Positions 41,721 through 48,482 of a stretch of DNA of 64,000 bases are shown one piece after another. The position numbers and the translations under genes were made by a program. How positions within the stretch are numbered: the stretch's first letter is position 1; each line of letters begins with the position of its first letter. The DNA is taken from assembly GCF_043194295.1 (NCBI RefSeq), contig NZ_JBAFVK010000004.1; one strand, given 5' to 3'. This DNA comes from Xanthobacter autotrophicus. GTDB lineage: Bacteria; Pseudomonadota; Alphaproteobacteria; Rhizobiales; Xanthobacteraceae. A model generated the notes under the pieces. That model had not been told where the DNA came from, made no database searches, and saw only the letters and a list, made by a program, of their open reading frames with translations.

Positions 41721-42902
41721 TCACCGCAACCTCCGTCCCCCCTCGCCATAGCCCGTCGCGGCGCGCTTCTCTTCATCGGTGAGGAAGTCGGCGGCGCCGA
41801 TGCGGGCCCACAATTCGGTACGCTCGGCGGCCAGCGCTTCGGCCTGGTCGAGGTCGGGGACCAGAGACAGGCCGCCGCCATAGGCGGGGCCTAGCCACAG
41901 GGAGAGGGCGTCGCACACCCGGCGCACCAGCGGCACCACGCTCTGGCGCCACAGGGCGCGGTTGGCCTCGGCGTAGTTGGCGTAGGTGTTGTCGCCGGGA
42001 ATGCCCAAAAGCAGCGGCGGCACGCCGATGGCCAGCGCAATCTCGCGGGCGGCGGAATTGCGCGCGGCCTCGAAATCCATGTCCTTGGGCGAGAGCGACA
42101 AAGGCCGCCAGTCGAGCCCGCCTTCCAGCAGCAGCGGGCGGCCGGCATTCACCGCGCCCTGGAACGAGGCTTCCAATTCGCCCTTCAGCCGCTCGAACTG
42201 CTCGTCGGAGAGCGCGCCGGAGCCGCTATAGACCAGCGCGCCGGAGGGGCGGGCGGCATTGTCGATGAGCGCCTTGTTCCAGGCGCTGGCGGCATTGTGC
42301 AGATCGAGGGCCTGGGCCGCCGCCTCCAGCGGGGCGAAGCCATAATGGTCGTCCAGCGGGTTGAAGGCGGTGAGGTGCAGGATGGCCGGCACGTCCTCGC
42401 CCGCCACCAGCGTGTCCTGCGAGATGCGCACGGTGCGCGCGCCGAGGGTGTAGTCGTAGGCCTCGGGCCAGCCGTCAGGGCCGGGCACCACCTTCACCCG
42501 GTCGGGGCGCAGCAGGTGCAGCTCGCGGATCTCGCCCTCCACCGCCACCGCCTCCACATAGGCGTTGCCGGCCACCATGAGGTAGCTACAGATCGCTTCC
42601 ATGAGGGAGGACCCGGTGAGGCGCGGGTTGGGCCGGCGCATGAGGTCCAGCAGCGGATGGGCCTCCAGTTCCTCCCGCCCGGCCATGAGCACCAGCGGCA
42701 GGGCCGAGGCGGATTCGCCGATGAGCCGCACCGCGCGATAGGCGATGGCATTCTTGGAAAAGCCCTCGCGGGCCAGCGATGCGTAATCGCGCGGGGTCCA
42801 GCGCGGCCGTCCGGCGGAGAACAAAGCGATGAGGGGGGCGGCGCGGCTCGCCTTCTCCTCGGGCGGGCGGCGGCGGAAGGGGGCGAGTAGCTCGGCCAGC
42901 AT
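41721..42902 (-). CDS. Portal protein (GTA orfg3-like, HK97 family)
   Basis: A 393-residue portal subunit with SKNAIAYRAVRLIGESASALPL, LMRRPNPRLTGSSLMEAICSYLMVAGNAYVE, LHLTAFNPLDDHYGFAPLEAAAQALDL and the IGVPPLLLGIPGDNTYANYAEANRALWRQSV block, all characteristic. It forms the ring through which DNA enters the head. GGAG precedes the ATG, and a strong terminator ends just upstream, so the head operon probably starts here or needs antitermination. Confidence 0.93.
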   Translation of the reverse strand: MLAELLAPFRRRPPEEKASRAAPLIALFSAGRPRWTPRDYASLAREGFSKNAIAYRAVRLIGESASALPLVLMAGREELEAHPLLDLMRRPNPRLTGSSLMEAICSYLMVAGNAYVEAVAVEGEIRELHLLRPDRVKVVPGPDGWPEAYDYTLGARTVRISQDTLVAGEDVPAILHLTAFNPLDDHYGFAPLEAAAQALDLHNAASAWNKALIDNAARPSGALVYSGSGALSDEQFERLKGELEASFQGAVNAGRPLLLEGGLDWRPLSLSPKDMDFEAARNSAAREIALAIGVPPLLLGIPGDNTYANYAEANRALWRQSVVPLVRRVCDALSLWLGPAYGGGLSLVPDLDQAEALAAERTELWARIGAADFLTDEEKRAATGYGEGGRRLR

Positions 42903-42914
42903 GACGGGCTCCGG

Positions 42915-42946
42915 AAACGAAAAAGGCCGCCCGAAGGGGCGGCCTT
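42915..42946 (-). terminator. Strong Rho-independent terminator upstream of the portal gene
   Basis: On the minus strand a 10-pair stem (AAGGCCGCCC against GGGCGGCCTT, loop CTTC) is followed by TTTCGTTT. It should end transcripts coming from the HPP gene, only about 13 bases before the portal ATG. Confidence 0.8.
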
Positions 42947-42978
42947 GATGCGGGTGGCGGGGGCCTGCGGCGGCGCAA

Positions 42979-43545
42979 TCAGGCGATCCGGCGCGGATAA
43001 TCGTGGCGCGGCGGCAGCCGGTGATAAAGGCTCGCGATCAGCACCAAGGCGATGGAGCCGGCGAAGACGATGCCGCCCAGCTCGAACGGATCGATGACGG
43101 CCACCACCATGAGGATGGGTACCGCCCCCGCCGGCGGATGGGACAGGCGCAGCATCAGCATGGCGAGGATGGCGAGGCCCACGCCGAGGGCCGCGGCCCA
43201 CCACGCGCCGGGGAACACCACCGCCACCAAAAGGCCGATGGTCGCTGAAACCGCATAGCCGCCGATGACATTGGCCGGCTGGGCGAGCGGCGTCGCCGGA
43301 TGGCCGAACAGCAGCACCGCGCTGGCGCCGAACGGCGCGATGAGCAGCGGCAGCTGGGTGAAGGCGGCGGCACCGCCCACGAGACCCATGCCGAGCATGC
43401 CCCCAGCGCCGGACTTCAGGCCGACGAGGACAGATCCGCAATGGGGCTCATGACGTGCGAAGAAATCTTTCAGATGCTGTCTCATGGCTCCAGATGGGGC
43501 AGTAGGGGCCAATGGCATGCAAATGTCTGCACACGTCGTTGTCAT
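42979..43545 (-). CDS. HPP family integral membrane protein
   Basis: A protein of 188 residues, or 168 from the in-frame ATG at 43485, with four to five membrane helices. GGMLGMGLVGGAAAFTQLPLLIAPFGASAVLLFGHPATPLAQPANVIGG is the HPP-family core, and LRLSHPPAGAVPILMV supplies the H-P-P signature. Plant and bacterial members are linked to nitrite transport. It is not a GTA gene and lies between terminase and portal on the same strand, followed by its own terminator. Confidence 0.85.
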   Translation of the reverse strand: MTTTCADICMPLAPTAPSGAMRQHLKDFFARHEPHCGSVLVGLKSGAGGMLGMGLVGGAAAFTQLPLLIAPFGASAVLLFGHPATPLAQPANVIGGYAVSATIGLLVAVVFPGAWWAAALGVGLAILAMLMLRLSHPPAGAVPILMVVAVIDPFELGGIVFAGSIALVLIASLYHRLPPRHDYPRRIA

Positions 43546-43957
43546 GCAGCCTCATTTGTAGGCATGATCATGCATGTATTTTGGATATGCGCAATGGGTG
43601 CGGCCGGATGGTCACCGCCGCCATCCGAAGCGCGGGCGGTGAAGAGGGCCAGACGCGCGGGCCGAAAACCACCGTCGCCGTCCGGCTTGACCGGACGGCC
43701 CATGCCGAAGCCGGGACACCGGCGCCGAAGGATGACGCCGAAGGGACAAGCGGAGAGATGGACCCTCCGGTCAAGCCGGAGGGCGACGGGGTACGTGAAG
43801 CGCACGACGCTCTGGAACACGTAAATCGAGGGCGAAAGCACCGGCGCCATCCGAAGCGCGGTCGCGATTTCGTTCCGCCGGTGGCCGCGTCGGCGTATGA
43901 TGGCAGAGCGTGATGGCTCCGAAACCCGGGGTCTGGGGGACGCGAAGGGAGGGCGCC
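43546..43957. other. Intergenic stretch with a family B repeat
   Basis: About 410 bases between the HPP gene and the small secreted protein gene, transcribed divergently. It contains the repeat at 43674-43787. The rest has no convincing gene. Promoters for both flanking genes are expected but not clearly visible. Confidence 0.45.
43674..43787. repeat. Family B palindrome pair (copy 2)
   Basis: The same facing arms as at 38695 (GTCGCCGTCCGGCTTGACC and its complement), with a divergent spacer of about 50 bases. It marks a second seam within the GTA cluster. Confidence 0.8.
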
Positions 43958-44236
43958 ATGCTCTATGCCCTGGTTCTCATTGTCACCACCACCTCGTTCC
44001 AACCCGCCGTTTCCGGCGCCTATGGCTATGCGCCCGACCCCTACGGCGCCGGGCCGGGGGTGGTCGCCACCACCTCGCAGAAGCTGGTGGGCTATTATCG
44101 CACCGAGCGCGGGTGCCTCAGTGCTAGCATCAAGCGCAACCAGAACTGGCCGGATTTCGCGCCGGGCCAGAGCGTCACCGGCCTGTGCGTGCAGGTGGAG
44201 ATCCCGGTGGGCGCGGAGATCGTCGGCGGCAGTTGA
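43958..44236 (+). CDS. Small secreted protein of unknown function
   Basis: A 92-residue protein with a signal peptide (LYALVLIVTTTSFQPAVS). The mature part contains two Cys (RGCLSAS and GLCVQVEIPVG) and YYRTERGCL. GGGAGGGCGCC precedes ATG 43958. It converges on the TerL gene with 6 bases between the stops. I do not recognise a family, and it is not part of known GTA gene sets. Confidence 0.55.
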   Translation: MLYALVLIVTTTSFQPAVSGAYGYAPDPYGAGPGVVATTSQKLVGYYRTERGCLSASIKRNQNWPDFAPGQSVTGLCVQVEIPVGAEIVGGS

Positions 44237-44242
44237 GCCCGC

Positions 44243-45613
44243 TTACAGCCCCCTAACCCGCGGCGCGCCGGCCTTGGGGCCGAGCGCCAGGGCCGTCACC
44301 GCCCACACCAGCGCGTCGAGCCGGTCGGGCGAGCGGCCGGAGGAGAGGCCGTCCGTGCCGAAGTCGCACATCTCATCCTCAAGGGCCGGGAAGGCGCCGG
44401 CATGGCGCACCCGGCTCTGCTCGTAGAGCGCGGCCACGGGCTCGGCGCGCAGGAACTTGCCGCGCGTGGCCCGCACCTGCTCCACCGGCACGCCGTCGTC
44501 CACCTCGGCGATGACGGCGCGCACCATCTCGCCGCCCTGGTTCACCTCGGCGACGATAAGATCAGCCTCGAAGCGGCGGAACAGGGCCACCGCCTTCGCC
44601 GCCCATTGAGCAGGGCGCAAGCCGGCGGCGCTGTCGTCCGCCAGCACATGCACCACGCCCGAGGCGTCGATGCCGGCGCAGACGATGCCGCAGGCATCCG
44701 CCCCGGCCCGCGAGGAGGCCGGCGGATCCACCGCCACCACGATGCGCACCAGCGGCGGCGCCTCCGCCTCCCGCAGCGCTTCCAGCGCCGGGCGGGAGAA
44801 CAGGGCGTCGGCGCGATCCTCGATCAATTCGCCATCCAGTTCCTGCCGGCCGAGGCGCGTGCCGCCATAGCGGGTCAGCACCTGGCCGAGGAAGCTCGGG
44901 GCGAGGTGGAAGGCATTGTCGGCGGTGCGCGCCCGCGTCACGGCGGTGGACGGATCGGCCAGAAGCCGCCGCAGCAGAGCGGTGGGGCGCGGCGTGGTGG
45001 TCACCATCTGGCGCGGCTGGGCGCCGAGCCGCAGTCCGAATTGCAGCATGTCGAAGGTGGCCTCGGCCCGCTTCCACTTGGCCAGCTCGTCGAGCCAGGC
45101 GGCGGCGAATTGCGGGCCCCGCAGGCTTTCGGGGTCCTCCGCCGAAAACCCCTGCGCCACCGCGCCATTGGCCCATTCGAGGCGCCGCCGGGTGGGCTCC
45201 CAGCGCGGCCGCTCGGCGCGGGGGTGGACCGCGAGGAGGCCGGAGACCCCCTCCACCATCACCTCGCGCACATCGGCCATGGTCTCGGCCACCAGTGCGA
45301 TGCGCCCCACCGGGCGCCCGGCGAACGGCGGGCGGCCGAGGGCAAGGCCCCGCACCCATTCGGCGCCGGCCCGCGTCTTGCCGGCGCCGCGCCCGCCCAG
45401 CACCAGCCAGGTGGTCCAGGGATCGCCGGAAGGGGCGGTGACGGGCGGCAGTTGATCAGGACGCGCCCAGAGGGCCCAGTCGGCGAGGAGCATTTCGGCC
45501 TCGGCCTCGGGCAGTTCATTCAGCAGGCTCTGCGCCTGCCCCGTCCGCGCGCAGGCGATCAAGGCGGCGCGCAAGCTCGCGGCGGAAGGTGTCGAGATCG
45601 CGGACGGCGTCAT
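44243..45613 (-). CDS. Terminase large subunit (GTA orfg2-like)
   Basis: A 456-residue packaging motor. Walker A is at 73-80 (GGRGAGKT), and Walker B with its catalytic Glu in FAAAWLDELAKW (Asp175, Glu176). The C-terminal nuclease has VVAVDPPASS, VAEVNQGGEM and DALVWAVTAL as acidic clusters. Headful packaging of host DNA is the GTA function of this family. Its first 98 bases overlap the end of the small-terminase-like gene. Confidence 0.92.
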   Translation of the reverse strand: MTPSAISTPSAASLRAALIACARTGQAQSLLNELPEAEAEMLLADWALWARPDQLPPVTAPSGDPWTTWLVLGGRGAGKTRAGAEWVRGLALGRPPFAGRPVGRIALVAETMADVREVMVEGVSGLLAVHPRAERPRWEPTRRRLEWANGAVAQGFSAEDPESLRGPQFAAAWLDELAKWKRAEATFDMLQFGLRLGAQPRQMVTTTPRPTALLRRLLADPSTAVTRARTADNAFHLAPSFLGQVLTRYGGTRLGRQELDGELIEDRADALFSRPALEALREAEAPPLVRIVVAVDPPASSRAGADACGIVCAGIDASGVVHVLADDSAAGLRPAQWAAKAVALFRRFEADLIVAEVNQGGEMVRAVIAEVDDGVPVEQVRATRGKFLRAEPVAALYEQSRVRHAGAFPALEDEMCDFGTDGLSSGRSPDRLDALVWAVTALALGPKAGAPRVRGL

Positions 45614-46079
45614 CTTCGGCTTTCACCTTGCGGCTTTTCTGCGCCTCCGCCTCCAGAGCGGAAAGTTCGCGCAGGGTGCGGGCGAGCACGGCGAGGGCGC
45701 GGGCGTCCTTCTCCGCATCGGCGGCGGGGCGGGGCGGACCGGCAGGCGCATCGGCCTCGGGCGGGACGGCGGCGGCGAGGCGCTGTTCGATCTCGTCGAG
45801 CTGGCGCTCGGCCGCGCGCCACAGCCGGGAGAGGAGATGGCCCCGCACCGGCGCCGCGCTGCGGGTGCCGGGCGCCAGCGTCACCCGCCGGGCCGCCGGC
45901 TTCAGGGTGACGGTGCCGTCGGACGCCACTTCCCGGTCGATCCAGTAATAGACCTGCGAGGGCGTCAGGCCGGTGCGGCGGGCGATCTCTTTGAGCGGCG
46001 CGCCATCCAGATAGAGCTGGCGCGCAAGCTGTGCCATGGCTGGCACCCGGCGGGGCGGCAACGCTTTGCGCATGGGCAT
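45516..46079 (-). CDS. Small terminase-like DNA-binding protein (GTA orfg1-like)
   Basis: A 187-residue basic protein with a helix-turn-helix near the start (LYLDGAPLKEIARRTGLTPSQVYYWIDREV), then long charged helices (LLSRLWRAAERQLDEIEQRL and RALAVLARTLRELSALEAEAQ). The first position in the cluster, overlap with TerL and the HTH fit a small terminase. GTA orfg1 is more diverged than other genes, so this is by position and fold. Starts at 46079 and 46073 are both ATG. Confidence 0.75.
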   Translation of the reverse strand: MPMRKALPPRRVPAMAQLARQLYLDGAPLKEIARRTGLTPSQVYYWIDREVASDGTVTLKPAARRVTLAPGTRSAAPVRGHLLSRLWRAAERQLDEIEQRLAAAVPPEADAPAGPPRPAADAEKDARALAVLARTLRELSALEAEAQKSRKVKAEDDAVRDLDTFRRELARRLDRLRADGAGAEPAE

Positions 46080-46100
46080 GTCCGAAAAATGGGGGCTGGA

Positions 46101-46159
46101 AGGCGGCAAAGGCCGGAAGCCGGAAGCCGGAAGCCGGAAGGCGGCAAAGGCCGGAAGCC
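46101..46159. repeat. Tandem heptamer and nested direct repeats upstream of the GTA cluster
   Basis: Four perfect tandem copies of GCCGGAA at 46112-46139. They lie inside two copies of a 21-base direct repeat that contains GGCGGCAAAGG (46101-46121 and 46139-46159). They lie 22 bases and more before the start of the first GTA gene, so slippage here could change its leader. Confidence 0.75.
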
Positions 46160-46332
46160 AAAAGCCGGAAGGGCAGGAACGGCCAGCGGAGGAAGCGGCG
46201 ACCGGCAACCGCTGTCAGAACGAGGCGGGGGGGCGAAAGCCCGTCAGGCACACGTCTGGAATATGACCAAAACCTACCGGGGCAGCGTGACGCTGTCAAG
46301 GACTAAAATCCGTAAAACGGAAAAAAAGCCTC

Positions 46333-47259
46333 TCACCCCAAGATGGCGATGGACGGCGGCGGCATGTCCTTTTCCAGGTGGATGCGGCTGCGGCCTGCCA
46401 TCTTGGCGGCGTAGAGCGCGCGGTCGGCCCGGCTGTAGAGGTCGGTGAAGGTGTCTCCCGGGCGGCTTTGGGCGATCCCGGCGGAGAAGGAATAGGAGAA
46501 GTCCGGCCGCTCCGGCAGCGGGCGGGCCAGCTGCACCACGGCCAGAATGCGCTCCACGATGAGCCGCGCCGCGTCGGCGGAGGTGGCCGGCAGCGTAAGC
46601 ACGAATTCCTCCCCGCCGACGCGGGCGAAGCAGTCGGCGCGGCGGATCTGCTGCACCATGCGCAGGGCGAAGTCGCGCAGGATGGTGTCACCGGCCTGAT
46701 GGCCGAACCGGTCGTTGATGGTCTTGAAATTGTCGAGGTCGATCAGGCAGAAGGCACCGCCCGGCCCGTCCTGCGCCTGCATGTCGGCAACCCGGGCGGT
46801 GACGAAGCGGCGGTTGGCCAGGCCCGTCAGCTCATCGGTATAGGAGGCGTAGACGGCGCGGTCCCGGGCCAGCCGCATCTCCCGCTCGTCGGGGCGGAAG
46901 GCGGTGACGTCGATAGCATGGGCCAGCATCCAGCCATCGTCGGATACGGTCTGCGTCACCAGCAGCCAGCGGCCGTCGTGAAAGTCGACCTCGAACACCT
47001 TCTGGCGCTGCTTGCCGCGCCGCGACCGGTGGGCGACGATCCATTCGTCGATGTCCGAGGTGTTGATGATGGTGCCGCGCCCGGCGTGGTAATTGCGCCG
47101 CACCATCTCTTCCCAGGAGATCTCCTCGCCCTCGGCGATGAACATGGCGGCGCGGAAGGCGGCATTGGCATAGCGAAGGCGATCGGACGCATCAAAGAGC
47201 GCCACCAAAACCGGTGTGCTCTGCTCCACCCGTCGCAACTGTTCAAGAACGTCGCTCAT
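46333..47259 (-). CDS. PAS-GGDEF diguanylate cyclase
   Basis: A 308-residue cytoplasmic enzyme. A PAS-like sensor (about 1-125) starts STPVLVALFDASDRLRYANAAFRAAMF. The GGDEF domain begins DELTGLANRR, with the active-site loop GGEEF at 215-219 and an intact inhibitory RxxD (206-209) five residues before it. It should make c-di-GMP with product feedback. It is just upstream of the GTA cluster on the same strand, about 250 bases away, but probably a separate unit. Confidence 0.92.
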   Translation of the reverse strand: MSDVLEQLRRVEQSTPVLVALFDASDRLRYANAAFRAAMFIAEGEEISWEEMVRRNYHAGRGTIINTSDIDEWIVAHRSRRGKQRQKVFEVDFHDGRWLLVTQTVSDDGWMLAHAIDVTAFRPDEREMRLARDRAVYASYTDELTGLANRRFVTARVADMQAQDGPGGAFCLIDLDNFKTINDRFGHQAGDTILRDFALRMVQQIRRADCFARVGGEEFVLTLPATSADAARLIVERILAVVQLARPLPERPDFSYSFSAGIAQSRPGDTFTDLYSRADRALYAAKMAGRSRIHLEKDMPPPSIAILG

Positions 47260-47443
47260 CGCATCTCATTCTATAGCGCAAGCGATGCGGCGGGGCGCGC
47301 GCTTTTCAAGCTTCACCAGCGCATGGACGGCATGTCGCGGTGGGGAAGGCCGCGCCCGCCCCCCGGCGCCATGGCAAGCACCGCCCGCCTGCGCTATGGA
47401 TGAGCGGCCGGAGCACCGGCGCTGCTGTGGGCCTGATGCCACC

Positions 47444-48187
47444 ATGTTTCCGCCGCCGGCCGTGCTGCCGCTCATCGTTCTTGCCTGTCTCCTCGCGCCG
47501 GCCCGCGCGCTGGAGACCGGCCCATCTCACACCGGCATGCCGCAGCCCGGCACACTGCCCGAAATGCCTTCCCCTGCGATGACTTCCCCCGCGATGCCGT
47601 CTCCCGCGACGCCCTGGCCCGACACTCCCGCCACGCGCCGCGCCGCGCAGGATTTCATCGACGACCTGAACCGCGCGCTGCTCGCCCAGCCCAGCGCAAC
47701 CCTGACGCTGGAGCGCTGGTGCGGCGCCCACGGCATCGGCGATCCCGCTTTGGTACGGGCCGAGCGCGAGCGCGCCGGGGAAGGCGCCCCCCCGCAGGAG
47801 GTGCGCGACCTGCTCGGCGCCGACGCCCAGACGCCCGTGCGCCATCGCCGGGTGCGGCTCACCTGCGGCGCCATCGTGCTGTCGGAGGCGGACAATTATT
47901 ACCGGCCGGACCGGCTGACGGCCGAGATGAACGCGGTGCTCGATGCCACCGACATGCCCTTCGGCAAAGTGGTGCGCCCGCTCGACTTCCGCCGCCGCAC
48001 GCTGGAGGCGCGCCCGCTGTGGCGTCCGGCGGAAGACGCCTCGGGGCCGGGCTCCGCCGGCCCGCTGGTGGTGCCCCGCTTCGTGCTGGCCCATCGCGCC
48101 GTGCTGACCCTGCCCGACGGCACCCCCTTCAGCGCGCTCATCGAGCGCTACACCTCCGGCGTGCTGGCGTTTCCCGCGCCGAAGTGA
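47444..48187 (+). CDS. Exported chorismate lyase-like (UbiC fold) protein
   Basis: A 247-residue protein with a signal peptide (VLPLIVLACLLAPARA) and a Pro/Met-rich linker, then a domain with LTLERWCGAHGIGDPALV, VRHRRVRLTCGAIVLSEADNYYRPDRLT and TDMPFGKVVRPLDFRRRTL. This resembles UbiC/UTRA-type domains. True UbiC is cytoplasmic and makes 4-hydroxybenzoate, so export is odd and a binding role is likelier. ATG 47396 is an alternative start. The domain call is from memory of the pattern. Confidence 0.6.
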   Translation: MFPPPAVLPLIVLACLLAPARALETGPSHTGMPQPGTLPEMPSPAMTSPAMPSPATPWPDTPATRRAAQDFIDDLNRALLAQPSATLTLERWCGAHGIGDPALVRAERERAGEGAPPQEVRDLLGADAQTPVRHRRVRLTCGAIVLSEADNYYRPDRLTAEMNAVLDATDMPFGKVVRPLDFRRRTLEARPLWRPAEDASGPGSAGPLVVPRFVLAHRAVLTLPDGTPFSALIERYTSGVLAFPAPK

Positions 48188-48211
48188 GGGGGGAACGCAC
48201 CCCATCCCCCC

Positions 48212-48314
48212 GTCGCCGTCCGGCTTGACCGGACGGCCCATGGCCCGGCCGGGACAACACGGCGGGCGCTTGGAAAGCGGCGAGATGGGCCCTCCGGTCA
48301 AGCCGGAGGGCGAC
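48212..48314. repeat. Family B palindrome pair (copy 3)
   Basis: The same arms as copies at 38695 and 43674, here between the convergent UbiC-like and malic enzyme genes, outside the GTA cluster. So the family is genomic, not GTA-specific. Confidence 0.8.
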
Positions 48315-48482
48315 GATGGTTAGAATCGGCCCGCCCCCTCCCCCGTACCGAAGCCGGATGTTTCCGGCCCCGCAGGCGGGAGAAGGTTCAGCGCCGGCCC
48401 GTCGCCCTCGCCGGCGACAGCAGCGGGGAGGCGCAGGACGCTTCGGAAGGCTCACCTTCAACAGCGCGAAGAAGCCGGCGTC

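Noticed and set aside
46101..46170. Possible CRISPR-like repeat array
   Set aside because: Units are 7 bases in tandem with no unique spacers and no cas genes nearby.
20912..46208. Active temperate prophage
   Set aside because: No integrase, excisionase, repressor, replication genes, flanking att repeats or tRNA integration site were found; gene order is that of a GTA.
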